Assembly: GCA_019054805.1 (NCBI GenBank)
Contig: JAHQIY010000004.1
Location: 3,596,001-3,660,000 of the forward strand
Source of the DNA: Brachionus manjavacas
Taxonomy: Eukaryota; Rotifera; Eurotatoria; Ploima; Brachionidae
DNA length: 64,000 bases
Reading direction: 5' to 3'
Within the stretch, counting starts at the first letter, position 1, and the number at the start of each line of letters is the position of its first letter. The position numbers and the translations under genes are program-made. The notes under the pieces were generated by a model. The model was not told the DNA's origin and did no database searches. It saw only the letters and a program-made list of their open reading frames with translations. Shown one piece after another: positions 35,621 to 46,925 of this stretch.

Positions 35621-38600
35621 ATGAATGTGCTACTTCTGGTATCGTGTTGCCTTTGTCTAATCACAAACAAAGTAAATGATAATCTATAAAATTTACAATT
35701 CTAAATTTTCAACAAAGTTAAATGCCATCGAGTCGGAGTTCATGCGAAACTTGGAAAGAAATAAAAGATTCTATGAAAGAAATTCTATGGTCATTTTTGG
35801 CTATTTCCATAATGAAGAAAATTTACCGGTTGGTATTATCATTTCATATTTTCCTCCTCAAATAAATTTAAACATATCTTTTTATTAAAAATTAGTTAAT
35901 TATTTTACTATTCAGATTTTAATTTTTTCACACTCATTTAGCTTAAAAATAATCCTAAAATCATTCCAAAATCAAGAAATTTAGTAACTAAAATTGAAAA
36001 AATTAGAATCAATTTGCTATCTAAATTTACTTAATTTTTCAAGCCATATAAAATTAGAATGAATGAATATAATTTAAAAATTTTAATTTTTATTATTTAT
36101 TTAATTTAAATTTAAAAGGGTTAAGAACTAATAATGATCATAAATAATGATTTTTAAATCCATTTTAAGTTATTTGTTCAACCACTTCTCTTGGCAACTT
36201 GTTCCACTTACTCACTCCTCGATTTGCAACAAAGTTTAATCTAATTGTTTAATGGGCTAAAAATTTCAAATCACTACTAAAAATTACCTCTTAGTCTCTT
36301 GAGTTGACTACAATAGTATGCTTTCCGAGTCGCCCAAATAGCAGATGCCTTTTTGATTGTTTGTACCGAAATGGATTACTACACATATTTTCTTATTAAA
36401 TGCCAAAAATACAGACATGGACATTAATTTTTTTAAATACTACATTTGATTTTTTTTTTAAAATTAATTCGAAAAATTAATTGCAGAATATTTTTTAAAC
36501 CTTACATTAAAATTAGGGTTGTTCCTAACTTAAGTGCAAGTTTAAAGCGGATCCGGATTTTTCACCTAAAATACGGATTTAGTTAACAAATTTTTACTAG
36601 CTAAAAATTATCCGTATCGAAAAAATTTAAAATAATCAACTACAGTCAACTCTCTTTAATTCGTATTAATTTAAAAAAAATTTTTTTATATCAAATAAAT
36701 TTGATTTTTATCACAAAAATTTCGGGGGAAAAATCAAAATTTCACAAATTATTTCTTTTAGAACTAATCAAGTTTTATCTTTTATTTAGAATTAATTTTT
36801 AATTACTAAAAGCATCTAGATTAAATTATTTTCATTTTTTGTATAATATAAATGTTTACATACGGTATGTCATCAGGAATTGTAATTTTGTGCTGTGTTT
36901 TAGATTGAATTTTTCCTGTTTAGCAAGGCACCTGGTCTAGGTCGGATTTTAGTGAAAGTCGACAATTTTTATTAATGTTTGCTCCATTAATTGAACTAAT
37001 TTTTGACCATTAGAATAGAAGCTAAAAATTGTTCAACTTTTTTTTTATTCCATTCCGATTTTCGTCAAATGGTGAAAACAAAATACTCTAAAAAAGAATT
37101 CTTAAGAATTTATCTTTTAAAATTTATGACTTAAGCTTAAAATTAAAACTAAGCTGTAGGATTCGTGATAATTTTTTAAATTTTGGTGAACAAGTCTACA
37201 AGTGTCCATGTAATGATGAAAAATCATTATTATAAAAATTCTGTTAATAAATTATTTGCATGAAAAATTATTCATAAACAATTTTTTTTTAATTTATTAA
37301 TATAAAAAAACTAAAAAAGAGTATTAAAATTTTTAGCCTAGGAACTGGAACGATTTCATTCCTGTTGATGAGTCACAATCTTTAAATACGAAGAGAAGAA
37401 ATTTGGAAACAGGGTTTCCTAGCTCTCAAGGAGACATATTAGATGAGCCGAAGTTAAGGTATGAGAGAAAATTAATATTAAAATTTTTAAACTAATTAAC
37501 TAAATTTAGGTCTAAACGGCGAATAATTGCTAATAATTTATACGGCCATCCTACCCGCTGGCCAAATGGAACTATTCCTTTTGAATTTGATTTGGACGCA
37601 AGTAAATCAAAAAAATTTTAGCTAAAAAGAAATTTTATAAATTTCAAAAAAAGCTCAAAATTTGAAAGAAAAATTCAATTTAGCCGTTCAAATATGGCAT
37701 GAGAATACATGCATTCGCTTTGAGCCCTATTCGCCAAAGTTGCATCCAAATCATCGATCTAGAGTTTTGATTAAAAACCGCGGACAGTTAGTTTTTTCAT
37801 TCAAAAATATTTTCATTCTTTTTTATTTCTGCTGTTTTTAGTTGTGCATCTAGAGTCGGATATTCTATCGATCCTGAACAACAAATCGGAATTACAGATG
37901 TTTACTTGCCGGAGCATTGTCCGGTAAGACTTTCTGACTTTTCTTTTCCATTAGTGATCAAATCTTTATTTTTCTAGTTGGGTTCTGTTCTTCATGAACT
38001 GGGCCACGTTATCGGCTTTAGACATGAGCATACACGGAGTGACAGATCCGATCATGTACAAATACACTACGAACGAATTCAATCAAGCCAAAAGCCTCAA
38101 TATGACGTCATGGACAATGGATTTCCAGGATACTTTGGGTAGTTAGCTAAAAAATATTTATTATTTATTAATTAAATTATTTTTAAGAATATACTATGAT
38201 TTGTATTCAATTATGCATTATTCAGCTCAAGTAAAAATTTTATTTTTGAAATTTTTTTTTTATAAATTAAATTTTAGAATGGATTAATAGAGTCTAAAGA
38301 TGAAAAGCGAAGTTTTTTGATGGGTCAGAGATTTAACTTGAGTTTTTCTGATATTAAAATGGCCAATCAAGCCTACAATTGTCAACAAGATTGTCCGAAC
38401 AAGACTGTAAAATGTGAGAATGAAGGATTTTTAGATTCAAGTTGTAGATGTCGTTGCCCCGAGCACATAACTGGACCTTTTTGTGAGACTGTTGTTCAGA
38501 AAAAAAGTATTTTTTAACTTAAGAAAGAAATAGATTTAAACTTTTTTCTAGTTGTTCTTGGTGCGAGTAATAACCCAAAGTTGACTTGTGATTTTGAGAA

Positions 38601-41600
38601 AGATACTTGCGATTGGTCACAGGAACAAAATCGTGATTCTGAGGAATGGACTCGCAATCAAGGATTCACTAAAACTCAAGTTAATTTTAAAAAAGAAAAT
38701 CTAAGATTTAAAACTGGACCTCAACTTGATCATAATCGAAAAAGTAAAATTTTCTAATGATTTTATGCTTATATTTTGGTCAGAGTTAATTTTGACAAAG
38801 CTTTTATTTTAATTTGTTTGGTCCTACACTTTAAAAAAAGGAAAAAGATCGATTAAATCATTAAGAAGGGTACATAAAGTTTAATAAATTCTAAAACATT
38901 TGAAATAGTAAAATTTTACTTTGACGTAAAATATATGGAAGGCCCCGGCTGCTTAATTACATATGTCCCGCACTCTTAAAAAAAAAAAAAATGTTCATTT
39001 TTACAATTTTCAAATTTTTTAATGATATTTTTTTATAATAATTTTTGTAATGATAACTAAATTTAAAAAATGATAACTAAATTTATAAAATATTTTTTTT
39101 AAAGTTTTTTGATAACATTTTTTGTTATCCGCATGATAACATAACCGGGTAGTCCCGAAGGGTTTGAGTTTCTAAATAAAAAAAAAAGAATTTAAAAAAA
39201 TTTACTTTTTTTAAAGAAAAAAACAATTATATAGAATGCTATTAAATGCCCAAAAACGTGTCCATATTTAAAATTGGTATTATAAATGCATTATAAAAAA
39301 AAAAACTAAGTATATATTTATTTTTCTTAAATTTTCAATATTTACGAGAGACCATGAATGCCTTTTTATAAACAAACATTATTGAATATGGTTTAATTTT
39401 TAGTGTTTGAATTACAAAATGTATCCAATGTTGAAATAACATTAAAAAAGTGCGATGCTCAAATATTTTTTTCAGTTTCAAAAAAAAAAATTAATTTTAA
39501 GTTAATATTGCAAGCATTTTCATATTTTGAATTAAAATCTTTTGTGAAATAGAATGAGTTTAATTTTTTTTTGGAAATTTGAAAAAAATATTGAAAATTC
39601 TTTTTTAACTTTTAAACAATTCATTTATTTATTTTTTGCAGTGCAAATGCTCCTTCAGAATAAAAACATATGGAAAAACTAAAAATAAAGCTAAATAAAA
39701 TAAAATAAAAAAAAATTAAAAATAATCCATTTAGATTTAAGTTTACAATCACTCGTTGAAAAACTGTGTCTAGTCGGTTAGGTGTACAATGAGATAAAAA
39801 TTGTTTAGTTTGTTCAAAACTAAACAAGGTTTTTACATACATATTTTTTACATATTACATTAAATATTTTCAAATACCCAAATGCGCTCTCTACTTAAAT
39901 CCTTGCCTTTCATTATAAAATAATAAAAATTAAAGAAAATTAAAATCATTTTTTCACCCTTTAAGTGATTGACTTTGGGGGACAAAGATTCATCTATTTC
40001 GCAAAATTTACCTACTCCGCCAAACTTTAAATTTTCTATGTAATTATTTTTTCTATCTTATTTTTTATCATTTCATTAGCTTTTTTCTAAATAGATGAAA
40101 AAATTTCAAAATAGGTGAACAATTTTTAGATTAGGTCAACTTAGGTTCATAAAACCTGAGAACAAGAATTGTTCCAGTAACAGGTGAACCATAGTTTACC
40201 TAAGCGACTAGATCCGAAAAACTTGGTTTTCTTCTTATAAAATTTTGACTTTAGTGATAATTTACTTTCGTTTGGTGCATTTTAACAAATACTTAATTTA
40301 TGAAAAATGGAAAACAGAGCGTAGTAAGTTTTTTAAAATAGAAATATTATCCTTAAGGATCATCATATCCCAAACCCAAAGTCAAAATTTATAAACAAAA
40401 AACAAGTTTTTCATGTTTGCAATTTTAATTTGAAATTTTTTTTTTATTTGAAACTGAAAAAAAATTTTTAAAACATAGCACTTTTTCAATGCTTTTTCAA
40501 TATTGGATAGATTTTGTAATTCAAACACAAAAAATTTAACTATATTCAATCGAAAATCGAAATTTCAGTCAAATGCTACAGAAAATAAACCCAAATCAGT
40601 TATTCTGCTAGAATTTAGCAGTCATAGTAGAAATTTGATCATTAGAAAAAAAATATTATTAAAAAAAATAATTTAGCAAAAAAGTCATTGAAAATAAATA
40701 GAAAAAAAATTAAATAAAAATCTGTGCACAAGCCGAAATTCTTTTGGCATAGATTCGATCAGCAGCGTGGCCAGAGAGGCACTGAGAACTGCGCTCAAGC
40801 CTTCCTGTCAAAAAATTAAAAAAGGTTGAGTCCTCCTTTAAAAACTTCTATTTATTAAGAAATAGTCATAATTTTTCAGTTAGATTGTAAATTTTCAAAA
40901 AAATTGAAAATTAAGATTTTTTTGACATATTTGTTTTTTATTTTTACTCATAAATTAATTTTTTTTATGAATTCCATCTAATTAAATGTTATTCCCTGAA
41001 AAAGTTTTTTTCTATTTCGAGAAATTTTTAAAGACCGAAAACTTTATGGTCATGATGACCATGAATTTTCTATAGAATTGAGCTTAGGTAATCTGGCACA
41101 CCATGTTAGAATCTCTATGTTTTACTTTTCAAAACTATACATTCATAGAATGAGCCTTAATGTGCTGAATCATTAATTTGTTGCAAAAATTCATAGGTCT
41201 TCTACATCAAAAGTTGCTTTGTTGGCAAAAGGTCGTTTCCCAATGTTTTGTTTTACACATTAATTTATGTTTTATAAACTAATTTCTTAAAAGAAATTCA
41301 TCCTTAATCCTGCTGATCCTCTATACCATTCAATAAAGGAATAAAAACCATAGGGTGATATTTTTCATTTTTTAAATATTACTGCTGTTCGGTTAAAATT
41401 CTGAAAATTTGATTCATAAATAATGATCACCCTTTCTTATCCAGCCATTAACTGACCGATTCAACCTTTCCTAACATTGTTTTTTACGAAAAGGCATTCT
41501 CACGCTGTATGAGATTTTGGACCTCAGTCTATCTATTTATCTTCATTTAGATAATCAATAATATGCCATTTCTTTTTCACTTTTATTTCCTAGAAAGAAG

Positions 41601-44600
41601 AAGAAAATAATATTTTTAATTTTATTTTAATATAAAAATTTAAAAGGACGTTTATTGTTTTTGAAATTTCCATTAGCATTCCTTATAAAAAATTTTCTTG
41701 AAAATGTTTTGTTTAAAAAAAATTTAGTTTTTAGGTTTTTTCAAAATTTTAAATATTAAAATTTTTTTCTATAAAGATTCAACTTATATATATTTAAATA
41801 GTTATGATCAAACCAAGCCGTATGCTAATTCTATATTGTTATCACCGCAAATTTTAGTAAATAAAACCGAAAATCGGTGTCTTAAATTCTACTATCATAT
41901 GTTTTCCTATCCATCATTCAAGATAGACGGACCACAAATTGGTAAACTTATGCTCAAAATAAGAGTAAGTATTAAAAAAATTTAAATAATTTTAAAAAAT
42001 TTTCAATTCTTAAGTTTTCTGATGGAACAATTAAAAATATCTGGAATAGAGAAGGAAATCAGGGCGAAGAGTGGCAATTTGCTGAAATAGATTTTCAGAT
42101 CGAACCTCCACATACCGTGGTATTCTTCGAAGCCGAAGTTGTTGATTGGAAATATGGTGACATTGCTATTGATGATATCGAGTTTAGACATGGATCATGC
42201 AACGATAGTGAATGGTCCGAATGGAGTGACTGGGGTGAATGTTCTAGTCGATGCAATGGCGGTCTTAAATTGAGGCAGAGAGCATGTCTTGGTGAATTAT
42301 GTACAGGAAACTCAACTGAGTACACTGAATGCAATAATATACCATGTCCGTTTGAAGAATGGGGACCATGGTCTGAATGTTCGGTCAAGTGCGGTAAAGG
42401 CTTCAAAAACAGAATTAAAAAGTGTCATGATCAAACTTGTGTTAAAATCAAGGAGACAATGCCTTGCTTTGAGAGAGAATGCTTCACTGACAAATGGTCA
42501 GAGTGCTCGACTAAATGTGGATATGGTATCATGACTAGGGTAAAAAATTGTCCCGGTGATTATCTAAATTGTTCCGAGATAGAGAAAAAAGTTTGTTTTA
42601 TGAATGACAGTTGTCCACTTAAAACTTGGTCCGAGTGGTCCGAGTGGTCTGAATGTTCGAATAAATGCGGCCAAGGCTTTGCAGTTAGAACACGTGATTG
42701 TTTGGTTGACAAAACTTGTGAGGGCCAACACAAAGAGATAAAAGTCTGTGCAGATAAATCAAATTGTTCTGAAGAAAAACCAATTTGGACTGATTGGTCA
42801 CTTTGGTCAAATTGTATTACCCGAGAAAGATGCTCTAAAGGAGTTAAAGTTCGGCGTAGGTTTTGCCTACTGAAGCAAAAATTAATTCATAAATCAAATT
42901 GTGATGGAATCGATACGGAAACAATGGAGTGTAGAGAAGTATGTGAACAGGAAACTTTAAAATCAGCTTGGTCTGAATGGTCACAGTGCTCATCTAAATG
43001 TGGCAATGGCTTAAGAACTAGAACTAGATCTTGCTATGGTCCAAAATGTGCAAGTGAAATTATATTTGAGCAAAAAACTTGCTTTCTAAAAGAAGATTGT
43101 CTTTCTGGCTGTAATTAGTTTTATATTAAAATGGAGTTGTTTTGAAGCCACTATCATTTATTTATTTAAAAAATTTACTTATTTAAGTTAAGTTAACCTT
43201 TTTTTTCATGATAGAAAAAGTTTTTTGAAAAGTCAGCCCAGGTACTGATCTATTACTTAGTGATTTATTAAAAAATTTGTTTGGGACCCTCCTCGATATT
43301 TTTTCACCATTAAAGCCCGATATGGATTCATGAAATCCCTTTTCCTTCATTAGATTGTTTTTTATTTCAAAATAATTAAAGTTTTTAAGTGTAAAATCAA
43401 CTAGAACTTGCTTTTCAAAAATTTTCCACTCGATTTTTACTGAAAGACATAAAATATTCAACAATTACCTTAAAATAAATTTTCAATTTTTCCGTGTTAT
43501 ATTAAAGATTAAAAGAAGACACAAGACTTTTCTTCATGAATTTTTTTAATTAGCAATAGTAGCGATTTTTAATTACTTAAAGCACATTTAAATTTCAGAT
43601 TAAGGTTCTAAAAAGTGAAAAAAAAAATTTATATTTTTTCTTTGAAAAATTTTGGTAACTTCTGGTGTTTCTTGTGTTGATTTTTTGATAAAAAAATTAA
43701 AATTAATTTATTAAAAATTCTTTAATTTAAATAAAATTAAAGAAATTTTAATACGATAATTTTATTAAGACTGCTTATAGTACCTGTAAATGACCTTGGT
43801 AATAAGTTAAAAAGCCACGTTCGTAATCATTTGATAGTGAGCCATTGAATATTTAATTTTATTATTAACTTATGTGTACAACTTTGTATCACCTAAATTA
43901 AGACTCTGCAAAGCAACAAATGTATATAAAATTGCAAAGTTATTGTAAGGAAAAAATTGGTAAGAAAACAGGAGGTTACCAGTTTGATAAAATATTTGAT
44001 AAGTTAGTAAAATAGTGTAGATTTTGGGTAGACACTCTTAACCATTTTTATATATACTTGAAAATTATTATTAAAAAAGGTAATTATATTTTTATTGATA
44101 ATTTTTAATTGATTTCTCCAATAATTAGCTTTTTTCTCAAATTTTTAGACAAAAAACTTTTCGTACAAATAATAGTTTTACTTCGCCATGTTAATAGATC
44201 TTCTTTCTGTTCCGAGCTAAAACTCCTTCAGATAAAAAAAAGAAAAAATTAAAATAAGTAAAAATATAATAAAAAATTTAAAAAAACAAATTGTAAAAGT
44301 TATGACAGGTGCAACGTGTTTAAGTATTGAAAAGGTCAGGAAAAATAGAAAAAATAATAAGGAAGCAATGGAGTCCGGTATTCGACATATCTTGATTTAA
44401 TGCACGCTTAAAATTCATCCACTATTTTGGGAACAAATGGAACAGATTGACCCACTCGGCATGTTTAGCAACGTATTTAGCTAAAAATGAAATCCATTAA
44501 AAATATTTTTTTATATTCCTTGCTCTTATTAATTTCATTTTAATTTATCGAAAATTTACGGAATCACAAAGAGGTCAGTCGTAATTATACTTTGAGGGAT

Positions 44601-46925
44601 ATTTTAAAAGAATTTCTAGTCAAACATGGTCGAAAATAAAGCCTTTTAAAGATGAAATAAACAAGGCTTTTTGGAGAAAGATTCGGCATCTTTTCAAATA
44701 GCTTTTTTAAATAACTTAATTAAATAAGCTAAATTTTAATAGCTTAGTTTCGCTTTTCACGCTTTGAAAAAGCTAGACCAACACGTTCAAATAGCTAATA
44801 TAATAATAATTATATTTTAGTCTATAATTAATCAATTAAGCTATTTTAATTACTTTAAACTTGATCGTTGTTTTAATTCATCAACCATTAGACTGAAGGT
44901 TAATTTTGAGTCAATCTTTATTTCTTTTTGACTCTCAATCTTACTTAGATATATTTTAATCTTAAGTCAATATTTTCTTTATTATATATTTAGAAAATTA
45001 TAAAGGAAGACTTTGCAACAGATACCTTCATCTTTCACTTGAAACCAGAATGTGACCAAGTCGTCATCAAAAAAAGAGAATAATTCACTATTTGTTTAAT
45101 CTCTTTTAGGTATACCATTGTATTTAAAAATTTAAACCTAAAAGAGATACATTTTTAAATACAATTTAAAAATCTTTAATAATTTATCTCTTATAGATTT
45201 TTAAACAAAATATTAAATTCACAGATTTAATTACACGTTAGTAAAAGAAACTATTTTGAAGAAAATAAAAAAAAATATTATAATATAATTTTTATATTTT
45301 TTTAAATAGATTAAGTTTACATAATAAAGGAGCATAAATAATATCTATGATCAAAACAGCTCTTAGATAAATGGAAAAAACTAAAATAATATTTTTTTAT
45401 TTAGATAGTCACATTGAATGCACCTTTGACAAGCCTGAATACTGTCCGCTAGAGCAAATTGAAAGTGGTAATTCAATTTGGCAAATTGATGGTCCAAGCT
45501 TGCACATTTATTCTAAATTCAAACTTACACCAAGTTTAATATCTGGCCACCAGTTTGTATCAGTAAAAGGTGCTAACAAAAAATCTTCAATTCAAACACC
45601 CATTATTTCGTATAAGCTAACCCAAAAGGGTCAATGCTTATCATTTTATTATTTTGCCTTTGGACAGTCTAAAATTAAAGTCAACAAGGTGGATTTGAAT
45701 GGTAAAATTCATTTGCTTATTGAAAAAAGCAGTGATTTCAACAGTCAAAAATGGAATAGGGTTGCGCTTTTTTTGCAATCTAATACCGATTATTTTTTAG
45801 AATTTACTGCCATAACTGGTTCAGATTCGGATTCCATTTTTGCTCTTGATGACATTTCATTAAGTTCGGCCGAAGAGTGCGAAATTTTGTCATGCAATTT
45901 TGATGATGACCAGTGCAAACCAAATCAGGTTCTTGGTTTAAGTGTTTCCAAAAGTATTTGGGTCAAAGAATCTTATATTCGATCGAGTTTTAATTTTTTA
46001 AGAATCGATGTAAATCATGTGACTGACAATGTGCCATCTTTTTTCGGATTTCCAGCCGTCAATCCTGAATATCCGACCATGTGTCTCAACTTTTTATTTC
46101 TAATGATTGGAGACTCTTCCACAGAAGTTAGAATTGGTCTTGTTCAAGGTCCTAAGCTTTTAAGCTATATTTGGAAAGAAAAAACATCTATGGGTTGGTC
46201 ACTACGGATTTTGTTGTCTTATTTTTTTGATAAAATTTTATTTTTTTTTACAGGTAGAATTTGGAAGAAGTCTTACATAGATTTTCAGATAGAAAACACT
46301 TTTCAGCTGGTCATTGAAGTTCTTCGCATGAAAACAAGTTCAAATTCGTCTAATAATGAAATTATAGCATTGGACAATTTCAAAATTTCCTATGGTGCTT
46401 GTAATTTGCTTAAAAAAATGTCTGAATATGACCAGAGTAAAGTTAGAAGAGATAAACGAGACATAAACTTTTATTTGGATACCAAAGCTAGTTTTATAGG
46501 TAAATTTTGAATTAAAAAATGAAATGAATTTTTTTATTCAAATTCATAAAAATCTAGAATCTTGCGGAGGACAATATTATGTTGGATTAAATGAAAGTTT
46601 GATCATTAAAAGCCCAGGTCATCCAGATCCTTATGCTATCAATTTATATTGTAGCTATTTAATCAAAACCAATGCTGACTTAAGACTTGAGATAATATTT
46701 TTGAACTTGGACTTGGAAGATAATGATCATCATGATCAATGTAATGACTATTTGGAAATAAGATATTTTAATATAGGACAACCTGGTCCAAAATACTGTG
46801 GCAAATTGGAAAAAAATCAAAAAGAGTTTAGTTTAACAAGCTATAAAAATGATGCTTTGTTGATATTTTCGAGCGATTGGACTGTCAGTAGGACCGGATT
46901 TAAACTTCTAATAAAAACAATTTGA
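35621..46925 (+). CDS. Secreted astacin metalloprotease with EGF, MAM, six TSP1, two MAM and CUB domains
   Basis: Exons: 35621-35671, 35718-35828, 37337-37458, 37510-37601, 37654-37786, 37842-37923, 37978-38138, 38188-38230, 38278-38506, 38552-38743, 41802-41964, 42015-43110, 45405-46193, 46254-46499, 46558-46925. Phases agree everywhere except between 38743 and 41802, where a short exon inside the first MAM domain seems missed. Exon 1 is a signal peptide (MNVLLLVSCCLCLITNK). A propeptide with FPSSQGDIL ends at the basic site RSKRR. The catalytic domain has HELGHVIGFRHEHTRSDR and the Met-turn SIMHYS. Then come an EGF-like module (CENEGF..CRCRCPEHITGPFC), a MAM domain, six TSP1 repeats of WSEWS.CS..CG type (42200-43105), two more MAM domains (45405-46440), a furin-like site RRDKRD and a terminal CUB. 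Total is ~1290 aa. Likely an extracellular matrix or signalling protease. The 2.3-kb intron before the last MAM pair is phase-compatible, but a gene split there is possible. Confidence 0.85.
35829..37336 (+). other. 1.5-kb intron of the astacin gene
   Basis: Begins with donor GTTGGT and ends TTTTTAG before CCTAGG. At 36641-36670, TACAGTCAACTCTCTTTAAT followed by TCG resembles a pogo-type terminal repeat. The rest is AT-rich. Confidence 0.6.
38744..41801 (+). other. 3-kb intron region of the astacin gene with transposon debris
   Basis: Contains a LINE X 3' tip on the minus strand near 39630-39665 (GCAAATGCTCCTTCAGAATA) and a Tc1 remnant at 40735-41530. A GC-richer scrap at 39140-39170 is unexplained. 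One short exon of the first MAM domain, of length 3n+1, should lie somewhere here; I could not place it. Confidence 0.6.
40735..41530 (-). mobile_element. Tc1/mariner remnant
   Basis: Minus-strand words in Tc1 order: NDSAH near 41170, a PKLNSIENSW box near 41070 (the SPDLNPIENLW motif), and RIYAKR/IESMPKEFR at 40740-40760 (the SMPRR C-terminal motif). Heavily decayed. Order and spacing resemble the element at 25990-26660. Confidence 0.55.
43872..43945. repeat. Diverged copy of the 5631-5971 foldback element arm
   Basis: TGTACAACTTTGTATCACCT followed by AAATTAAGACTCTGCAA aligns with GGTACAAACTTTGTACCACC / CAAATTTAGTCTCTGCAA of the foldback left arm. The second arm is not clearly preserved. 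Confidence 0.5.
44210..44480 (-). repeat. LINE X 3' fragment in the astacin intron
   Basis: Starts with the family tip TTCCGAGCTAAAACTCCTTC and continues with the UTR text CATATCTTGATTTAATGCA and ACAAATGGAACAGATTGACC, matching 18030-18110. Confidence 0.65.

Larger units (their letters stand above)
43111..45404 (+). other. 2.3-kb intron of the astacin gene with repeat fragments
   Basis: Donor GTAATT at 43111 and acceptor TTTAG ending 45404 have matching phase 1. Inside are a diverged relative of the foldback element (43872-43945), a LINE X 3' piece on the minus strand (44210-44480), and an interleaved inverted-repeat cluster (45100-45165). A 93-codon minus-strand frame at 43183-43464 has no recognisable motif. 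Confidence 0.6.

Noticed and set aside
35676..35888. Plus-strand frame starting MIIYKIYNSKF
   Set aside because: It is the intron between astacin exons 1 and 2 plus exon 2 read through, and it runs past the exon 2 donor. The spliced signal-peptide exon at 35621 explains the region better.
39140..39170. GC-rich scrap ACCGGGTAGTCCCGAAGGGT
   Set aside because: Short, with no partner repeat or frame in the window. Not enough to call a feature.
43183..43464. 93-codon minus-strand frame in the astacin intron
   Set aside because: No recognisable motif, and it lies in a large intron between phase-matched exons with no splice partners. Probably chance.
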